Positions 46,955-57,572 are shown, counted from the stretch's first letter. The stretch: DNA of 64,000 nucleotides from Bacillus swezeyi (GCF_001969815.1 NZ_MRBK01000012.1:62001-126000), one strand, 5' to 3'. Notes: generated from the letters alone by a model not told the origin. A program made the numbers and translations.

Positions 46955-47959
46955 ATGAGTAATGTGACAATATATGATGTGGCACGAGAAGCAAATGTAA
47001 GTATGGCGACAGTTTCACGAGTGGTCAACGGAAATCCGAATGTAAAGCCGACGACGAGAAAAAAGGTGCTTGAAGCCATCGAACGTCTCGGGTATCGTCC
47101 AAACGCTGTGGCCAGAGGCCTGGCAAGCAAAAAAACGACAACTGTCGGCGTGATAATCCCTGATATTTCCAGTATCTTTTATTCAGAGCTGGCCAGAGGA
47201 ATTGAAGATATTGCTACGATGTACAAATACAACATTATTTTGAGCAACTCTGATCAAAATATGGACAAAGAACTGCATCTCCTCAATACGATGCTCGGAA
47301 AGCAAGTCGACGGAATCGTATTTATGAGCGGAAATGTAACGGAAGACCATGTTGAAGAATTTAAACGTTCACCTGTACCGATTGTGCTTGCGGCGTCTGT
47401 TGAAGAAAAAGGAGAAACGCCTTCCGTTGCAATCGATTATGAGCAGGCCATTTATGATGCAGCGAGCATGCTGATCGAAAAAGGCCATAAACGGCTGGCG
47501 TTTGTAGCCGGCCCGCTGATTGAGCCGATCAATAAAGTCAAGAAGCTTCAGGGCTTCAAAAGAGCGCTCAAGGATCATGGCCTCGAATTTAAAGAAGAGT
47601 ATGTTGCAGAAGGCGACTATACGTACGATTCCGGGATGGAAGCGCTGGAGGCGCTCATGAAGCTTGATGAAAAACCGACGGCTGTCCTTTCTGCCACAGA
47701 TGAAATGGCGCTTGGAATCGTTCATGCCGCACAGGACAAAGGACTATCAATTCCGGAAGCCCTTGAGGTCATCGGATTTGACAATACAAGACTTTCACTA
47801 ATGGTTCGTCCGCAGCTCTCGACAGTCGTTCAGCCGACATATGACATCGGTGCCGTGGCTATGAGACTTCTGACAAAGCTGATGAACAAGGAAGAAGTCG
47901 AAGAGCACATTGTCCAGCTGCCGCATCGAATTGAATTAAGACAATCTACAAAATCCTAA
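46955..47959 (+). CDS. ccpA: catabolite control protein A CcpA
   Basis: A 334-residue LacI-family regulator. The helix-turn-helix is [20 protein letters not shown] (about residues 4-23), followed by the hinge helix and a periplasmic-binding-protein-like core. With HPr-Ser46-P it binds cre sites to repress or activate carbon genes, including the acs/acu genes and the pectin locus in this window. ATG 46955 has GGAGTGG 7 bases upstream. A long hairpin follows; downstream motPS may be reached by read-through, as known for B. subtilis. Confidence 0.96.
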   Translation: MSNVTIYDVAREANVSMATVSRVVNGNPNVKPTTRKKVLEAIERLGYRPNAVARGLASKKTTTVGVIIPDISSIFYSELARGIEDIATMYKYNIILSNSDQNMDKELHLLNTMLGKQVDGIVFMSGNVTEDHVEEFKRSPVPIVLAASVEEKGETPSVAIDYEQAIYDAASMLIEKGHKRLAFVAGPLIEPINKVKKLQGFKRALKDHGLEFKEEYVAEGDYTYDSGMEALEALMKLDEKPTAVLSATDEMALGIVHAAQDKGLSIPEALEVIGFDNTRLSLMVRPQLSTVVQPTYDIGAVAMRLLTKLMNKEEVEEHIVQLPHRIELRQSTKS

Positions 47960-47977
47960 AAAAACAAAATTAAACAA

Positions 47978-48030
47978 GAAAGAAAGCAAGTGTTCACAAG
48001 TTTTCGTGAATGCCTTGCTTTCTTTTCCTT
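47978..48030 (+). terminator. ccpA terminator, possible partial read-through to motPS
   Basis: GAAAGCAAG and CTTGCTTTC outer arms plus TTCAC / GTGAA inner arms, followed by TTTTCC. Confidence 0.7.
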
Positions 48031-48051
48031 GAGCTGGAGAGAATGTAAAAA

Positions 48052-48870
48052 ATGAAACGATTTGATTATCTTACACCGGTCGGTTTTATTTTAGGTATTT
48101 TCATTTTAGTGATCGGCGTGGTCTCAGGAGCGGGTCTTTCCGGTTTTTATTCATTTATTGATTTAACGTCCTTTTTTATCGTGACAGGCGGATTATGCGC
48201 GGCTGTATTTGTCAGTTTTTCTCCGAAAGATTTAAAAAAAGCGCCATCTGTGCTGAAGCAGGTATTTGTTTCGGAAGATGATGATGTGCGGGATTTGGTT
48301 AAAACCTTTGTGACGCTTTCTGAGCAGGCGCGCAAACAGGGCATCTTATCCTTGGACGCAGATGTGAATGAAATGAAGGACCCCTTTTTAAAAAAAGGGC
48401 TTCTTTTGGCCATCGACGGCTGGGATGAGGAGACGATCCGCAATGTGATGAACGCGGAAATCGCTGCGATGGAAGAAAGGCACAGAAAGGGAAGAAGAGT
48501 CTTTGAAAAAGCTGGGGAGTTTGCACCTGCATGGGGAATGATCGGAACCCTCGTCGGACTTGTGATGATGCTTAAAAATCTGAACAAACCTGAAACGCTC
48601 GGTCCGAACATGGCCATCGCCCTTTTGACGACGCTCTATGGCTCACTTCTATCCAACATGCTGTTTATTCCAATCGCTGCAAAGCTTGAAGAAAAGACGG
48701 AAAATGAAATCTTTAAGAAGCAGGTGATGATAGAAGGAATCATCGGCATTCAGTCAGGAAGAAATCCGCGCAACCTTGAAAGCCAGCTCGTCGTATTCGG
48801 CTCCAAAGAAGAATGGAAAAAAAAGCATGCGGAAAACATGAAGCAAAAAGGACCGGCTCATGAAGCTTAG
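48052..48870 (+). CDS. motP: Na+-type flagellar stator subunit MotP
   Basis: A 272-residue stator protein with four membrane segments (two near residues 8-60, two around residues 155-210). The cytoplasmic loop between them carries the charged residues that contact FliG. The region near PAWGMIGTLVGLVMML is the conserved third segment. MotP/MotS is the sodium-driven stator of Bacillus, which adds torque at high pH, high Na+ or high viscosity. It overlaps motS by 11 bases. Confidence 0.92.
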   Translation: MKRFDYLTPVGFILGIFILVIGVVSGAGLSGFYSFIDLTSFFIVTGGLCAAVFVSFSPKDLKKAPSVLKQVFVSEDDDVRDLVKTFVTLSEQARKQGILSLDADVNEMKDPFLKKGLLLAIDGWDEETIRNVMNAEIAAMEERHRKGRRVFEKAGEFAPAWGMIGTLVGLVMMLKNLNKPETLGPNMAIALLTTLYGSLLSNMLFIPIAAKLEEKTENEIFKKQVMIEGIIGIQSGRNPRNLESQLVVFGSKEEWKKKHAENMKQKGPAHEA

Positions 48871-49561
48871 GCATGAAAGAAGAAAGCGCGAATCCGGCCG
48901 CAAATCGTCCAACTGGATCATCACGTTTTCGGATTTGATTACGCTGATTCTTGTGTTCTTTATTTTACTGTTTTCAATGTCGCAAATCGATTTAAATAAA
49001 TTTAAAGCGGCGGTAGGTTCGTTTCAGGACAGAGCCGATGGGGAGTCCGCGACCGAACAAACAGACCGGGGCCGTGATCAGCATGCGAAAAAAGCGGCTG
49101 ACAGTCAGGATGATTTATTAAAGAAGATCAATGACTATATTGAAAAAAATCAGCTCTCAGGCCTTATCACGGCTAAACGTGATGAACGCGGCGTCATCCT
49201 TGTGCTTCAAGAAGCGGTCCTCTTTGATTCGGGAAAAGCGGATATTAAGGATCAGGCTTACCCGCTTTTGCATAAAATCGCCGTACTGCTGAAAACGGTG
49301 TCCAATCCTATCAATGTTGAGGGGCATACAGACAACCGTCCGATTTCCACGTACCGCTTTCCTTCCAACTGGGAGCTATCTGCAGCAAGGGCGAGCACTG
49401 TGATCGGATATTTTACAGAAAAAGAAAAACTCGACTCTTCCCGCTTTCTCGCTGTCGGGTACGCCGATACAAAACCGGTCAGGGACAATCGCACTGAAAG
49501 CCATATGAAGGAAAACAGGCGCGTCGAAATCGTGATCAGCAAACTGAATACAAAGAAATAA
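48860..49561 (+). CDS. motS: Na+-type flagellar stator subunit MotS
   Basis: A 233-residue stator protein: one N-terminal membrane helix (ITFSDLITLILVFFILLFSM) with the ion-carrying Asp at its start, a linker, and a C-terminal OmpA-like peptidoglycan-binding domain (NVEGHTDNRPI, SAARASTVIGYF and ENRRVEIVI motifs). It anchors MotP to the wall. AAAAGGA precedes the ATG inside motP, so the two are translationally coupled. Confidence 0.92.
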   Translation: MKLRHERRKRESGRKSSNWIITFSDLITLILVFFILLFSMSQIDLNKFKAAVGSFQDRADGESATEQTDRGRDQHAKKAADSQDDLLKKINDYIEKNQLSGLITAKRDERGVILVLQEAVLFDSGKADIKDQAYPLLHKIAVLLKTVSNPINVEGHTDNRPISTYRFPSNWELSAARASTVIGYFTEKEKLDSSRFLAVGYADTKPVRDNRTESHMKENRRVEIVISKLNTKK

Positions 49562-49589
49562 AGGTCTTGCCGCGGGCAAGGCCTTTTTT
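49561..49589 (+). terminator. terminator of motPS
   Basis: GGTCTTGCC and GGCAAGGCC arms around CGCG, then TTTTTT. Confidence 0.85.
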
Positions 49590-49955
49590 CACGCCAATTC
49601 ATCCTGACTGGCTTCAGCGGTTTGAAAAAAAAAGAATAAATGAACACGATCGACTCAGGATCGCGTGTATTTCAGAAGAGCGGTATTGAATTCATAAATC
49701 GCGATTTGCCGGAAGCCTCGCTCCATTATCGCGAGGCAAAGGGGTAAAAGGGCAATGTTATAGCTGTCATGAAGCGTGTTCGATGGAACTTGAGGAGGAT
49801 AATCATAGGTGCCCTAGGTTTTTCAAGCTGTCGGAAGTGCTATTGAAAATGCACGGCCTAATGAAAAGATGGCTATCATTCTGCTGTATACTTTATGAAA
49901 CGATACAACTTGGTTGTTCAAGCTGTCTTTCACAAACTTTTCGGCAAGCCTCTTT
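49590..49955. other. gene-free gap with three inverted repeats
   Basis: No convincing gene. It holds a 12-bp palindrome AAATCGCGATTT (49696-49707), a hairpin GCCTCGC / GCGAGGC (49715-49737) and a loose ACACGATC-type repeat near 49648-49673. A 25-codon frame from ATG 49769 (MKRVRWNLRRIIIGALGF start) lacks a good ribosome site. Confidence 0.5.
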
Positions 49956-51116
49956 TTATGTCGTGCGATGGGCAGAGCGAATCGGGAAAAGAGCTTTTGC
50001 AATGGTTTGCGCATTTTTTTCTGTAATTTCTGCTTTCCTTGGAATCGGAGGATATAAATCTTCCGGATCACACCATGCTGAAGGAAGCGGGACCGACGCT
50101 TGTTTTTCCCATCTTTTCAGCCATTTTTCAGGCATGTTACCTTCTGCTTTGATGCCCTTCATTTCAAGCCATATTCTTGCCCATGCCCGCGGCACCACAC
50201 GCCAAATATCATAGCCTCCGCCGCCGACGGCAATCCACCTCCCGCCGCAGTAAGTATGGGCCAATTCATGGGCAAGCTTTGGAATGTCTTCATAAATTCT
50301 CATCGTTGTGCATAAGTGTGTGAGCGGGTCATAGAAATGAGCGTCAGCGCCGTTCTGCGTCAATATGACGTCCGGTTTGAAGAATTCAGCGATTTCAGTG
50401 ACAGCCGTTCGGTAGGAGTCAAGAAAAGAATCATCTTCAGTGAACGCATCTAGCGGGATGTTAAAAGCGTATCCATAGCCTTCTCCATGGCCGCGTTCCT
50501 GAACTTGACCCGTTCCAGGGAAAAGATAGCGGCCTGTTTCATGTATCGATACAGTGCAGACAGATGGATCGTCATAAAACGTGAATTGCACGCCATCTCC
50601 GTGATGGGCATCTGTATCAATGTATAACACTTTAGCGTGATACTTTTCCTGCAGGTAGCGAATCACGACTGAACTATCGTTATATACGCAAAAACCTGAA
50701 GCTCTCCCTCTGAATCCGTGATGAAGCCCGCCTCCTAAATTAAGGGCATGTTTTGCCTTTCCGGTCATCACATAGTCTGCGGCTGTCAGCGTTCCGCCAA
50801 CCAAAAGAGATGCGGCTTCGTGCATACCGGCAAAAACGGGTGTATCCTCTGTTCCAAGTCCGTAGCTCTCGCTTTCAGCGGCCGGCAGTTTGCCCGCCCC
50901 GGCCAGCTGAACGGCTCTGATATAATCGCTTGTGTGAACAAGGCTGAGCTCGGATTCCACCGCCATTCGCGGAGGGACGATATCTCCCTGTTCGAACGCG
51001 CCCAAGGCGTTTAAAAGGTCATATGTCACATATACTCTCAGCTGGTTGAATGGATGGTCTTGATGAAATTGATAAATTTGGTAGGAGGGAGAGAATACAA
51101 ACACGCTGTCCTTCAT
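49956..51116 (-). CDS. acuC: AcuC, class I histone-deacetylase-like protein deacetylase
   Basis: A 386-residue zinc deacetylase. HHGFRGRASGFCVYND (about residues 132-147) and IDTDAHHGDGVQ (about residues 167-178, Asp/His zinc ligands) are HDAC hallmarks. The later GADAHFYDPLTHL and GGGGYD motifs complete the site. AcuC removes the acetyl group from AcsA and so reactivates it. The ATG overlaps the acuB stop in ATGA. It is last in the acuABC operon. Confidence 0.94.
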   Translation of the reverse strand: MKDSVFVFSPSYQIYQFHQDHPFNQLRVYVTYDLLNALGAFEQGDIVPPRMAVESELSLVHTSDYIRAVQLAGAGKLPAAESESYGLGTEDTPVFAGMHEAASLLVGGTLTAADYVMTGKAKHALNLGGGLHHGFRGRASGFCVYNDSSVVIRYLQEKYHAKVLYIDTDAHHGDGVQFTFYDDPSVCTVSIHETGRYLFPGTGQVQERGHGEGYGYAFNIPLDAFTEDDSFLDSYRTAVTEIAEFFKPDVILTQNGADAHFYDPLTHLCTTMRIYEDIPKLAHELAHTYCGGRWIAVGGGGYDIWRVVPRAWARIWLEMKGIKAEGNMPEKWLKRWEKQASVPLPSAWCDPEDLYPPIPRKAEITEKNAQTIAKALFPIRSAHRTT

Positions 51117-51757
51117 AGCAAATCCCTTTGTTCTGCGGGCCAGAGAACCTGATACCCTTTGGTTTTCACGTCTTTGATGATTGAGGCGGGATTCATCGTT
51201 TGTACGCGAAATACGAGAATTTTTGAATGTTCTTTTTCACCGGGATAAACAAGCACGCTTAAAATACCGATTTGGCGCTTGCTGAATATTGGGCTGATAT
51301 CGGCGAGGCCCTGTGTGATATCCTCGGTTTTAATTTCGATTTGCGAGCCGGGAAAATGAGCGCCGGTCAGCTGGACAAATGTATGAAGCAAGTCTGACTT
51401 TGTTACGATGCCGACGAGCTTTCCGTTTTTGACGATCGGCAGGCAGCCGATGTCATGTTCGAAAAATACGGCTGAAATTTCTTCGGCAAAATCAAGCGGA
51501 TGACCTGTGACCACTTCTTTTGACATGATCAGTTCAACCGGTCTTTGCAGATCCTTGGCAGAGCTGTTGTGAGCAAATATACTTGGGCTTGCTTTCTTCA
51601 CATCCCTGTCTGTTACGACGCCTACGACAGTTCCCCGTTCATTGATGACCGGCAGGTGCTTAATATGAAATGTTCTCATTCGTTTCATCGCTTCTTCTAT
51701 CGTATCTGTTCTGGAAAGTGTCACAACATCCCTTTTCATGATTTTTTCAACAATCAT
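51113..51757 (-). CDS. acuB: AcuB, CBS/ACT-domain protein of the acetoin/acetate operon
   Basis: A 214-residue protein with two CBS domains (about residues 5-55 and 75-130; VVTDRDVKKA and GIVTKSDLLHT ends) and a C-terminal ACT-like domain. CBS pairs usually bind adenosine nucleotides, so it may report energy state to AcuA/AcuC; the exact role is not established. The ATG has AAAGGGGA upstream. It lies between acuA and acuC. Confidence 0.92.
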   Translation of the reverse strand: MIVEKIMKRDVVTLSRTDTIEEAMKRMRTFHIKHLPVINERGTVVGVVTDRDVKKASPSIFAHNSSAKDLQRPVELIMSKEVVTGHPLDFAEEISAVFFEHDIGCLPIVKNGKLVGIVTKSDLLHTFVQLTGAHFPGSQIEIKTEDITQGLADISPIFSKRQIGILSVLVYPGEKEHSKILVFRVQTMNPASIIKDVKTKGYQVLWPAEQRDLL

Positions 51758-51778
51758 ACTTAGGTCCCCTTTGCTCCC

Positions 51779-52411
51779 TTAATACATACAACGATTGTGG
51801 AATCGCAGCCTGTCAAACCGCTCGATCGATTCCTGACTGACCTCTTTTCCGATGCGGGCCATTAAACAGTTGGCGGGATGAGAACTGATTTCCGGATCGT
51901 CTGTTGCAAACCAGACAAGTCCTCCGGCATTCATCATCTTCTCCATCATCTTTCTGTATTCCCAGACATCTTTGTTTGTCCCCTTTAAGTCCCAATGCCA
52001 GTAATATTCGGTCGTAATGATAATGTATTTTTCCATCTGTTTATCCATCATGCTGACCTCTAAAAGCGTCTTTCCGACGGAATGGCCTCTGAACATTGGA
52101 ATCACCTCGATGGCGCCAAGTTCAATTAAATTTTCCATGTTTCCTTCAGACCACCTTTCAAGCGGGTCTGGATAAACATAGGTGACATATCCTACAATGG
52201 TATGATGGAAACGAGCGATGATAATCCGTCCTTCGGGAAGCCCTGCGATTTCGATTAATGCTTCGTGCTGTTTTTGAGATGGGCGAAAGGCTGTAAGCTC
52301 GGCATGAAACTCAAAGTCTGCAAGCTTTTCAGCGCTGATAGGGCCTTCTATCAGCAAGGCGCCTTTCTCGGTGTGCAATTCCTTGGCATGATAAGTTTTG
52401 TGATGCTCCAC
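51779..52411 (-). CDS. acuA: AcuA, GNAT acetyltransferase acting on acetyl-CoA synthetase
   Basis: A 210-residue GNAT protein. The acetyl-CoA binding region (AIEVIPMFRGHSVGKTLLEV, about residues 102-121) shows the RGHSVG P-loop-like motif. AcuA acetylates the catalytic Lys of AcsA and switches it off. It is first in the acuABC operon, divergent from acsA. A cre-like site lies in the intergenic region. Confidence 0.93.
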   Translation of the reverse strand: MEHHKTYHAKELHTEKGALLIEGPISAEKLADFEFHAELTAFRPSQKQHEALIEIAGLPEGRIIIARFHHTIVGYVTYVYPDPLERWSEGNMENLIELGAIEVIPMFRGHSVGKTLLEVSMMDKQMEKYIIITTEYYWHWDLKGTNKDVWEYRKMMEKMMNAGGLVWFATDDPEISSHPANCLMARIGKEVSQESIERFDRLRFHNRCMY

Positions 52412-52464
52412 GTATCCACCGCCTTACATCTTAGTTGAAGTCTTTTATACATAACATACCAAAA

Positions 52465-52480
52465 TATTAAGCGTTTTCAA
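52465..52480 (-). promoter_or_regulatory. cre site of the acuABC promoter
   Basis: On the minus strand TGAAAACGCTTAAT forms the core, with two mismatches to the full consensus. It differs by one base from the known B. subtilis acuA cre as I recall it. Confidence 0.65.
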
Positions 52481-52505
52481 AGAAAAGAATACTATTTTTT
52501 AAAAA

Positions 52506-52534
52506 TTGAGAAAATAAAAAATCTATACTATAAT
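52506..52534 (+). promoter_or_regulatory. sigma-A promoter of acsA
   Basis: TTGAGA (52506-52511), a 17-bp spacer and TATAAT (52529-52534); start near 52541. Confidence 0.7.
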
Positions 52535-52566
52535 ATATTTTGATGACCGAACAAAGGGGGATGGGC

Positions 52567-54285
52567 ATGGAATTGAAAGCGTTGCCAGCCGAAAAGGGAA
52601 ACTACAATTTAAAAGACTATGATGAAGCATACCGTACATTTGACTGGAAAGATGCCGAAAAAAATTTTACATGGCACAAAACGGGGAAAATGAATGCCGC
52701 TTATGAAGCTATCGACCGCCACGCTGAATCAAATTTGAAAAATAAAGTGGCATTTTACTACAAAGATCCGGTCCGCGAAGAAAAGTACACCTTCCGAGAA
52801 ATGAAAAATGAAACAAATAAAGCTGGGAATGTGTTAAAGCAGCATGCCAATGTCAAAAAGGGAGACCGTGTGTTTGTCTTTATGCCGAGATCACCCGAGC
52901 TTTATTTTATTATTCTCGGCGCTGTCAAATTGGGAGCGATCGTCGGACCTTTATTTGAAGCGTTTATGGAAGGGGCTGTCAAAGACAGGCTTTTAAACAG
53001 CGGGGCAAAGGTGATTGTCACGACGCCCGAACTGCTGGAGCGGGTGCCGGCTGATGAGCTGCCGGATCTTGAATCGATCGTGGTCGTCGGAGAAGGGGTA
53101 AAGGAAGAAGGGCCTGTTATCGATTACTTTTCAAAAGCAGGGGAAGCAGACACCGATCTTGAGATTGCATGGATGGATCAGGAAGACGGGATGCTGCTTC
53201 ACTATACATCAGGCTCTACCGGCGCGCCAAAAGGGGTTCTCCACGTCCATAGAGCGATGATTCAGCAATACCAGACCGCCAAATGGGTTCTTGATCTGCG
53301 GGAGGATGACATCTATTGGTGTACAGCGGATCCCGGTTGGGTAACCGGAACCATTTACGGCATTTTCGGACCGTGGCTGAATGGAGCAACCAATGTCGTG
53401 GTGGGCGGCAGGTTCAGCCCTGAATCATGGTACGAGACGATTGAACAGCTTGAAGTGACTGTATGGTACAGTGCGCCGACGGCTTTCCGAATGCTGATGG
53501 GAGCCGGAGACGAACTCGCGAACAAATACAACCTGAGTTCTTTAAGACACGTCTTAAGCGTTGGCGAGCCTTTAAACCCCGAAGTGATCAGATGGGGGCA
53601 TAAAGTCTTTCACAATCGGATTCATGATACATGGTGGATGACGGAAACAGGGGCACAGCTGATTTGCAACTATCCTTGCATAGAGATTAAGCCTGGTTCG
53701 ATGGGCAAGCCTTTTCCTGGAACCGAGGCTGCGATTGTTGACAACCAGGGAAATGAGCTCCCGCCATACAGAATGGGCAATCTCGCCATTAAAAAAGGCT
53801 GGCCGTCGATGATGCACGCCATCTGGAACAACCCTGAAAAATACAGCTCCTATTTTATGCCGGGTGATTGGTATGTGTCCGGAGATTCCGCCTATATGGA
53901 TGAAGACGGATACTTTTGGTTTCAGGGACGAATTGATGATGTCATTATGACATCAGGAGAACGCGTCGGTCCGTTTGAAGTGGAAAGCAAGCTTCTCGAA
54001 CATCAAGCTGTCGCTGAAGCAGGCGTCATTGGCAAACCGGATCCCGTCCGGGGAGAAATCATAAAAGCATTCATCGCTCTTAGAGAAGGATATGAGCCGT
54101 CAGATTCATTAAAAGAGGAAATTAGGCAGTTCGTGAAGAAAGGCTTGGCCGCACATGCCGCGCCAAGGGAAATCGAATTTAAAGATAAGCTGCCGAAAAC
54201 GAGAAGCGGAAAGATTATGAGGCGCGTCCTGAAAGCGTGGGAGCTGAACCTTCCGGCCGGCGATCTTTCAACGATGGAGGACTGA
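52567..54285 (+). CDS. acsA: acetyl-CoA synthetase AcsA
   Basis: A 572-residue AMP-forming enzyme that converts acetate, ATP and CoA to acetyl-CoA. LHYTSGSTGAPKGVLH (about residues 217-232) is the AMP-binding P-loop, WWMTETG (about residues 356-362) the A5 motif, and KTRSGKIMRR near the C-terminus holds the Lys acetylated by AcuA. The start at ATG 52567 matches the MNLKALPA-type start in B. subtilis; ATG 52561 is too close to the ribosome site. A cre box lies in codons 3-8. Confidence 0.95.
   Translation: MELKALPAEKGNYNLKDYDEAYRTFDWKDAEKNFTWHKTGKMNAAYEAIDRHAESNLKNKVAFYYKDPVREEKYTFREMKNETNKAGNVLKQHANVKKGDRVFVFMPRSPELYFIILGAVKLGAIVGPLFEAFMEGAVKDRLLNSGAKVIVTTPELLERVPADELPDLESIVVVGEGVKEEGPVIDYFSKAGEADTDLEIAWMDQEDGMLLHYTSGSTGAPKGVLHVHRAMIQQYQTAKWVLDLREDDIYWCTADPGWVTGTIYGIFGPWLNGATNVVVGGRFSPESWYETIEQLEVTVWYSAPTAFRMLMGAGDELANKYNLSSLRHVLSVGEPLNPEVIRWGHKVFHNRIHDTWWMTETGAQLICNYPCIEIKPGSMGKPFPGTEAAIVDNQGNELPPYRMGNLAIKKGWPSMMHAIWNNPEKYSSYFMPGDWYVSGDSAYMDEDGYFWFQGRIDDVIMTSGERVGPFEVESKLLEHQAVAEAGVIGKPDPVRGEIIKAFIALREGYEPSDSLKEEIRQFVKKGLAAHAAPREIEFKDKLPKTRSGKIMRRVLKAWELNLPAGDLSTMED
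52573..52588 (+). promoter_or_regulatory. cre site inside the start of acsA
   Basis: TGAAAGCGTTGCCA core, spanning codons 3-8, about 33-48 bases after the predicted start point. B. subtilis acsA has a near-identical box at the same place, used for roadblock repression. Confidence 0.75.
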
Positions 54286-54291
54286 CCTTCA

Positions 54292-54320
54292 TTGACAAAG
54301 CAAAAATATTATGTTAAAAA
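54292..54320 (+). promoter_or_regulatory. promoter of the tyrS leader
   Basis: TTGACA (54292-54297), a 17-bp spacer and TAAAAA (54315-54320), right after the acsA stop. Confidence 0.6.
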
Positions 54321-54326
54321 AGATTT

Positions 54327-55880
<1,554 letters not shown>

Positions 55881-55888
55881 TGAAAAAA

Positions 55889-55916
55889 AACTCTTGCCAA
55901 ACGGCAAGGGTTTTTT
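55889..55916 (+). terminator. terminator of tyrS
   Basis: AACTCTTGCC and GGCAAGGGTT arms with TTTTTT. Confidence 0.85.
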
Positions 55917-56012
55917 GTGTCAAAACGTTTCATGTATGTTCATTCAGGAAATGTCAAAAATATAGATGTAGAAGGTAAAGCGTTTCCATTCTCTAATCGG
56001 GAGGAATTCAGA

Positions 56013-56162
56013 ATGAACTTGTTCATTGCGGCAAAAGAAAAATTTATGGAAGATTATCAAAAGCAGCTTGAGACAGAACGAAATGAACATGCTGAACATC
56101 AAGCGTCCGCCCTTAATCAAGTGAATCAGACGGAAGATACAGCAAAGCGGTTAAAATCATGA
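56013..56162 (+). CDS. small hydrophilic protein of unknown function
   Basis: A 49-residue, Glu/Gln-rich helical protein (MNLFIAAKEKFMEDYQKQLE start). ATG 56013 is chosen because GGGAGG lies 8 bases upstream; the open frame extends back to 55917 but begins inside the tyrS terminator. I do not recognise a family. It has its own terminator (56161-56185). It opens the accessory islet between tyrS and rpsD. Confidence 0.6.
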   Translation: MNLFIAAKEKFMEDYQKQLETERNEHAEHQASALNQVNQTEDTAKRLKS

Positions 56163-56185
56163 GGGTCCCGCGACCCTCTTTTTCA
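56161..56185 (+). terminator. terminator of the 49-residue gene
   Basis: GAGGGTC and GACCCTC arms around CCGC, followed by TTTTT. Confidence 0.8.
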
Positions 56186-56215
56186 TTGAATGCTTGCCCC
56201 GTATTTCCCATTCAT

Positions 56216-56629
56216 CTACGATTTATTAATAACAATCGCTAATTTGTAGTTTGCATGCTTGTTTAAGTCTATTAAAAATTGATCTAACAGTTCATGAGAC
56301 GGGAACTTGCATTCAAGAAGATAACAACCATCCCCGCTGATTTTATAGTTATTGATGATGTAGTTCTCCTTTGTTTTTAAAAATGAAAGGTAAGGTTCGT
56401 GATAAGTACTTTTTGTATAGATATTGATAAAAGCATGTATAAAACACCCGAGTTTCACTTGATTCACTTTGATTGTATAACCTTCAATCACTCCTTGATC
56501 CTCCAATTTAGCAACCCTGGTTGCGGCTGCCTGTCCTGTCAAATGAACTTTTTCCCCTAATTCCTTCATCGTAGCACGGCTATTATTGGATAATTCTTCT
56601 AAGATTCGCTTGTCTGTATGATCCAGCAT
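56216..56629 (-). CDS. Lrp/AsnC-family transcriptional regulator
   Basis: A 137-residue regulator. The N-terminal helix-turn-helix is seen in LDHTDKRILEELSNNSRATM and LGEKVHLTGQAAATRVAKLE; the C-terminal part is a RAM ligand-binding domain, lacking some usual Gly-rich spacing. ATG 56629 has AAAGGA 9 bases upstream; 22 earlier codons are unlikely. It is divergent from an MBL-fold gene, and a perfect inverted repeat lies between them, so it probably controls that gene. Similar in size to LrpC, but the paralogue cannot be assigned by eye. Confidence 0.82.
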   Translation of the reverse strand: MLDHTDKRILEELSNNSRATMKELGEKVHLTGQAAATRVAKLEDQGVIEGYTIKVNQVKLGCFIHAFINIYTKSTYHEPYLSFLKTKENYIINNYKISGDGCYLLECKFPSHELLDQFLIDLNKHANYKLAIVINKS

Positions 56630-56687
56630 TCGATCAAATCCTTTCAAAAGGTTTGTGTGGAATGACAAAGCAAAATACATTTTTTCA

Positions 56688-56721
56688 AAAATCAAGTCAA
56701 ACGGAAAAAAGACTTGATTTT
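56688..56721. promoter_or_regulatory. perfect 11-bp inverted repeat, candidate Lrp operator
   Basis: AAAATCAAGTC (56688-56698) and GACTTGATTTT (56711-56721) with a 12-bp spacer, in the divergent promoter region of the Lrp gene and the MBL-fold gene. Confidence 0.5.
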
Positions 56722-56787
56722 ATCTATGTAAATGTTAATCGGTCATAGTATAAACTGATTGTAATTCAAAGAAAAGGAGCCATGAAC

Positions 56788-57549
56788 ATGAATATTCTAC
56801 AAATTCGAAATGCGACATTAATTGTCGAATATGCAGACAAAACATTTTTAATAGATCCAATGCTGGCTGAGAAAGGCACTTATCCCCCGTTTCCAAATTC
56901 GGCAAGACAAGATCAAAATAATCCTTTAGCCAGCCTGCCGGCATCAATTGACGACATCATCAAGAATCTGGATGCTGTCATTGTCACTCATCTGCATTTA
57001 GACCACTTTGATGATGCTGCCAAAGAAATGTTGCCTAAAGATATCAAACTGTTTGTCCAAAATACAGCGGATGCTGAAGAAGTGAGAAATGCCGGTTTTC
57101 AAGATGTAGAAGTTTTAACGGAAGATACAGTTTTTGAAAATATTCAATTAATCAAAACAAGAGGCGAGCATGGTAGAGGAGAAATATTAAAGCTTGCCGG
57201 TGAAGTGTGCGGCGTTGTTTTCAAGCACTCAAATGAGAAAACGTTGTATGTAGCTGGAGATACAGTATGGTATGAAGGTGTCCAAGAAGAGATCGATACA
57301 CATCAGCCGGATATCATTGTCGTCAATGGCGGAGATAATCAATTCTTAGAAGGCGGTTCTCTCGTAATGGGGAAAGAGGACATTTATGAAGTGTATAAAG
57401 CAGCCCCTAACGCAACAATCATTTCAAGCCATATGGAAGCTGTCAATCATTGGACATTATCAAGAGAAGAGTTAAAAACATTCATTCAAGAAAAAGGAAT
57501 CGTTTCTCATGTTTTAGTGCCGGATGACGGTGAATCATACACATTTTAA
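56788..57549 (+). CDS. MBL-fold metallohydrolase (UlaG-like)
   Basis: A 253-residue metallo-beta-lactamase-fold protein. THLHLDHFDDAA (about residues 68-79) is the HxHxDH zinc motif; GEHGRG (about residues 129-134), YVAGDTVWYEG and SSHMEAVNHW (about residues 212-221) supply further ligands. There is no signal peptide. ATG 56788 has AAAGGAG 8 bases upstream; ATG 56782 is too close. Its substrate is unknown. It likely formed an operon with the SnoaL-like remnant that follows 23 bases later. Confidence 0.85.
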   Translation: MNILQIRNATLIVEYADKTFLIDPMLAEKGTYPPFPNSARQDQNNPLASLPASIDDIIKNLDAVIVTHLHLDHFDDAAKEMLPKDIKLFVQNTADAEEVRNAGFQDVEVLTEDTVFENIQLIKTRGEHGRGEILKLAGEVCGVVFKHSNEKTLYVAGDTVWYEGVQEEIDTHQPDIIVVNGGDNQFLEGGSLVMGKEDIYEVYKAAPNATIISSHMEAVNHWTLSREELKTFIQEKGIVSHVLVPDDGESYTF

Positions 57550-57572
57550 TCTATAGTAGAGGGAAGATCATC

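Noticed and set aside
49769-49846. 25-codon frame MKRVRWNLRRIIIGALGF...
   Set aside because: Short, without a convincing ribosome site, and no sign of conservation can be judged from one sequence.
49783-50214. 143-codon plus-strand frame overlapping the end of acuC
   Set aside because: Half of it is antisense to acuC, the start lacks a ribosome site and the sequence shows no family features.
55917-56012. Longer form of the 49-residue protein
   Set aside because: Its GTG lies in the T run of the tyrS terminator and a good ribosome site precedes the internal ATG.
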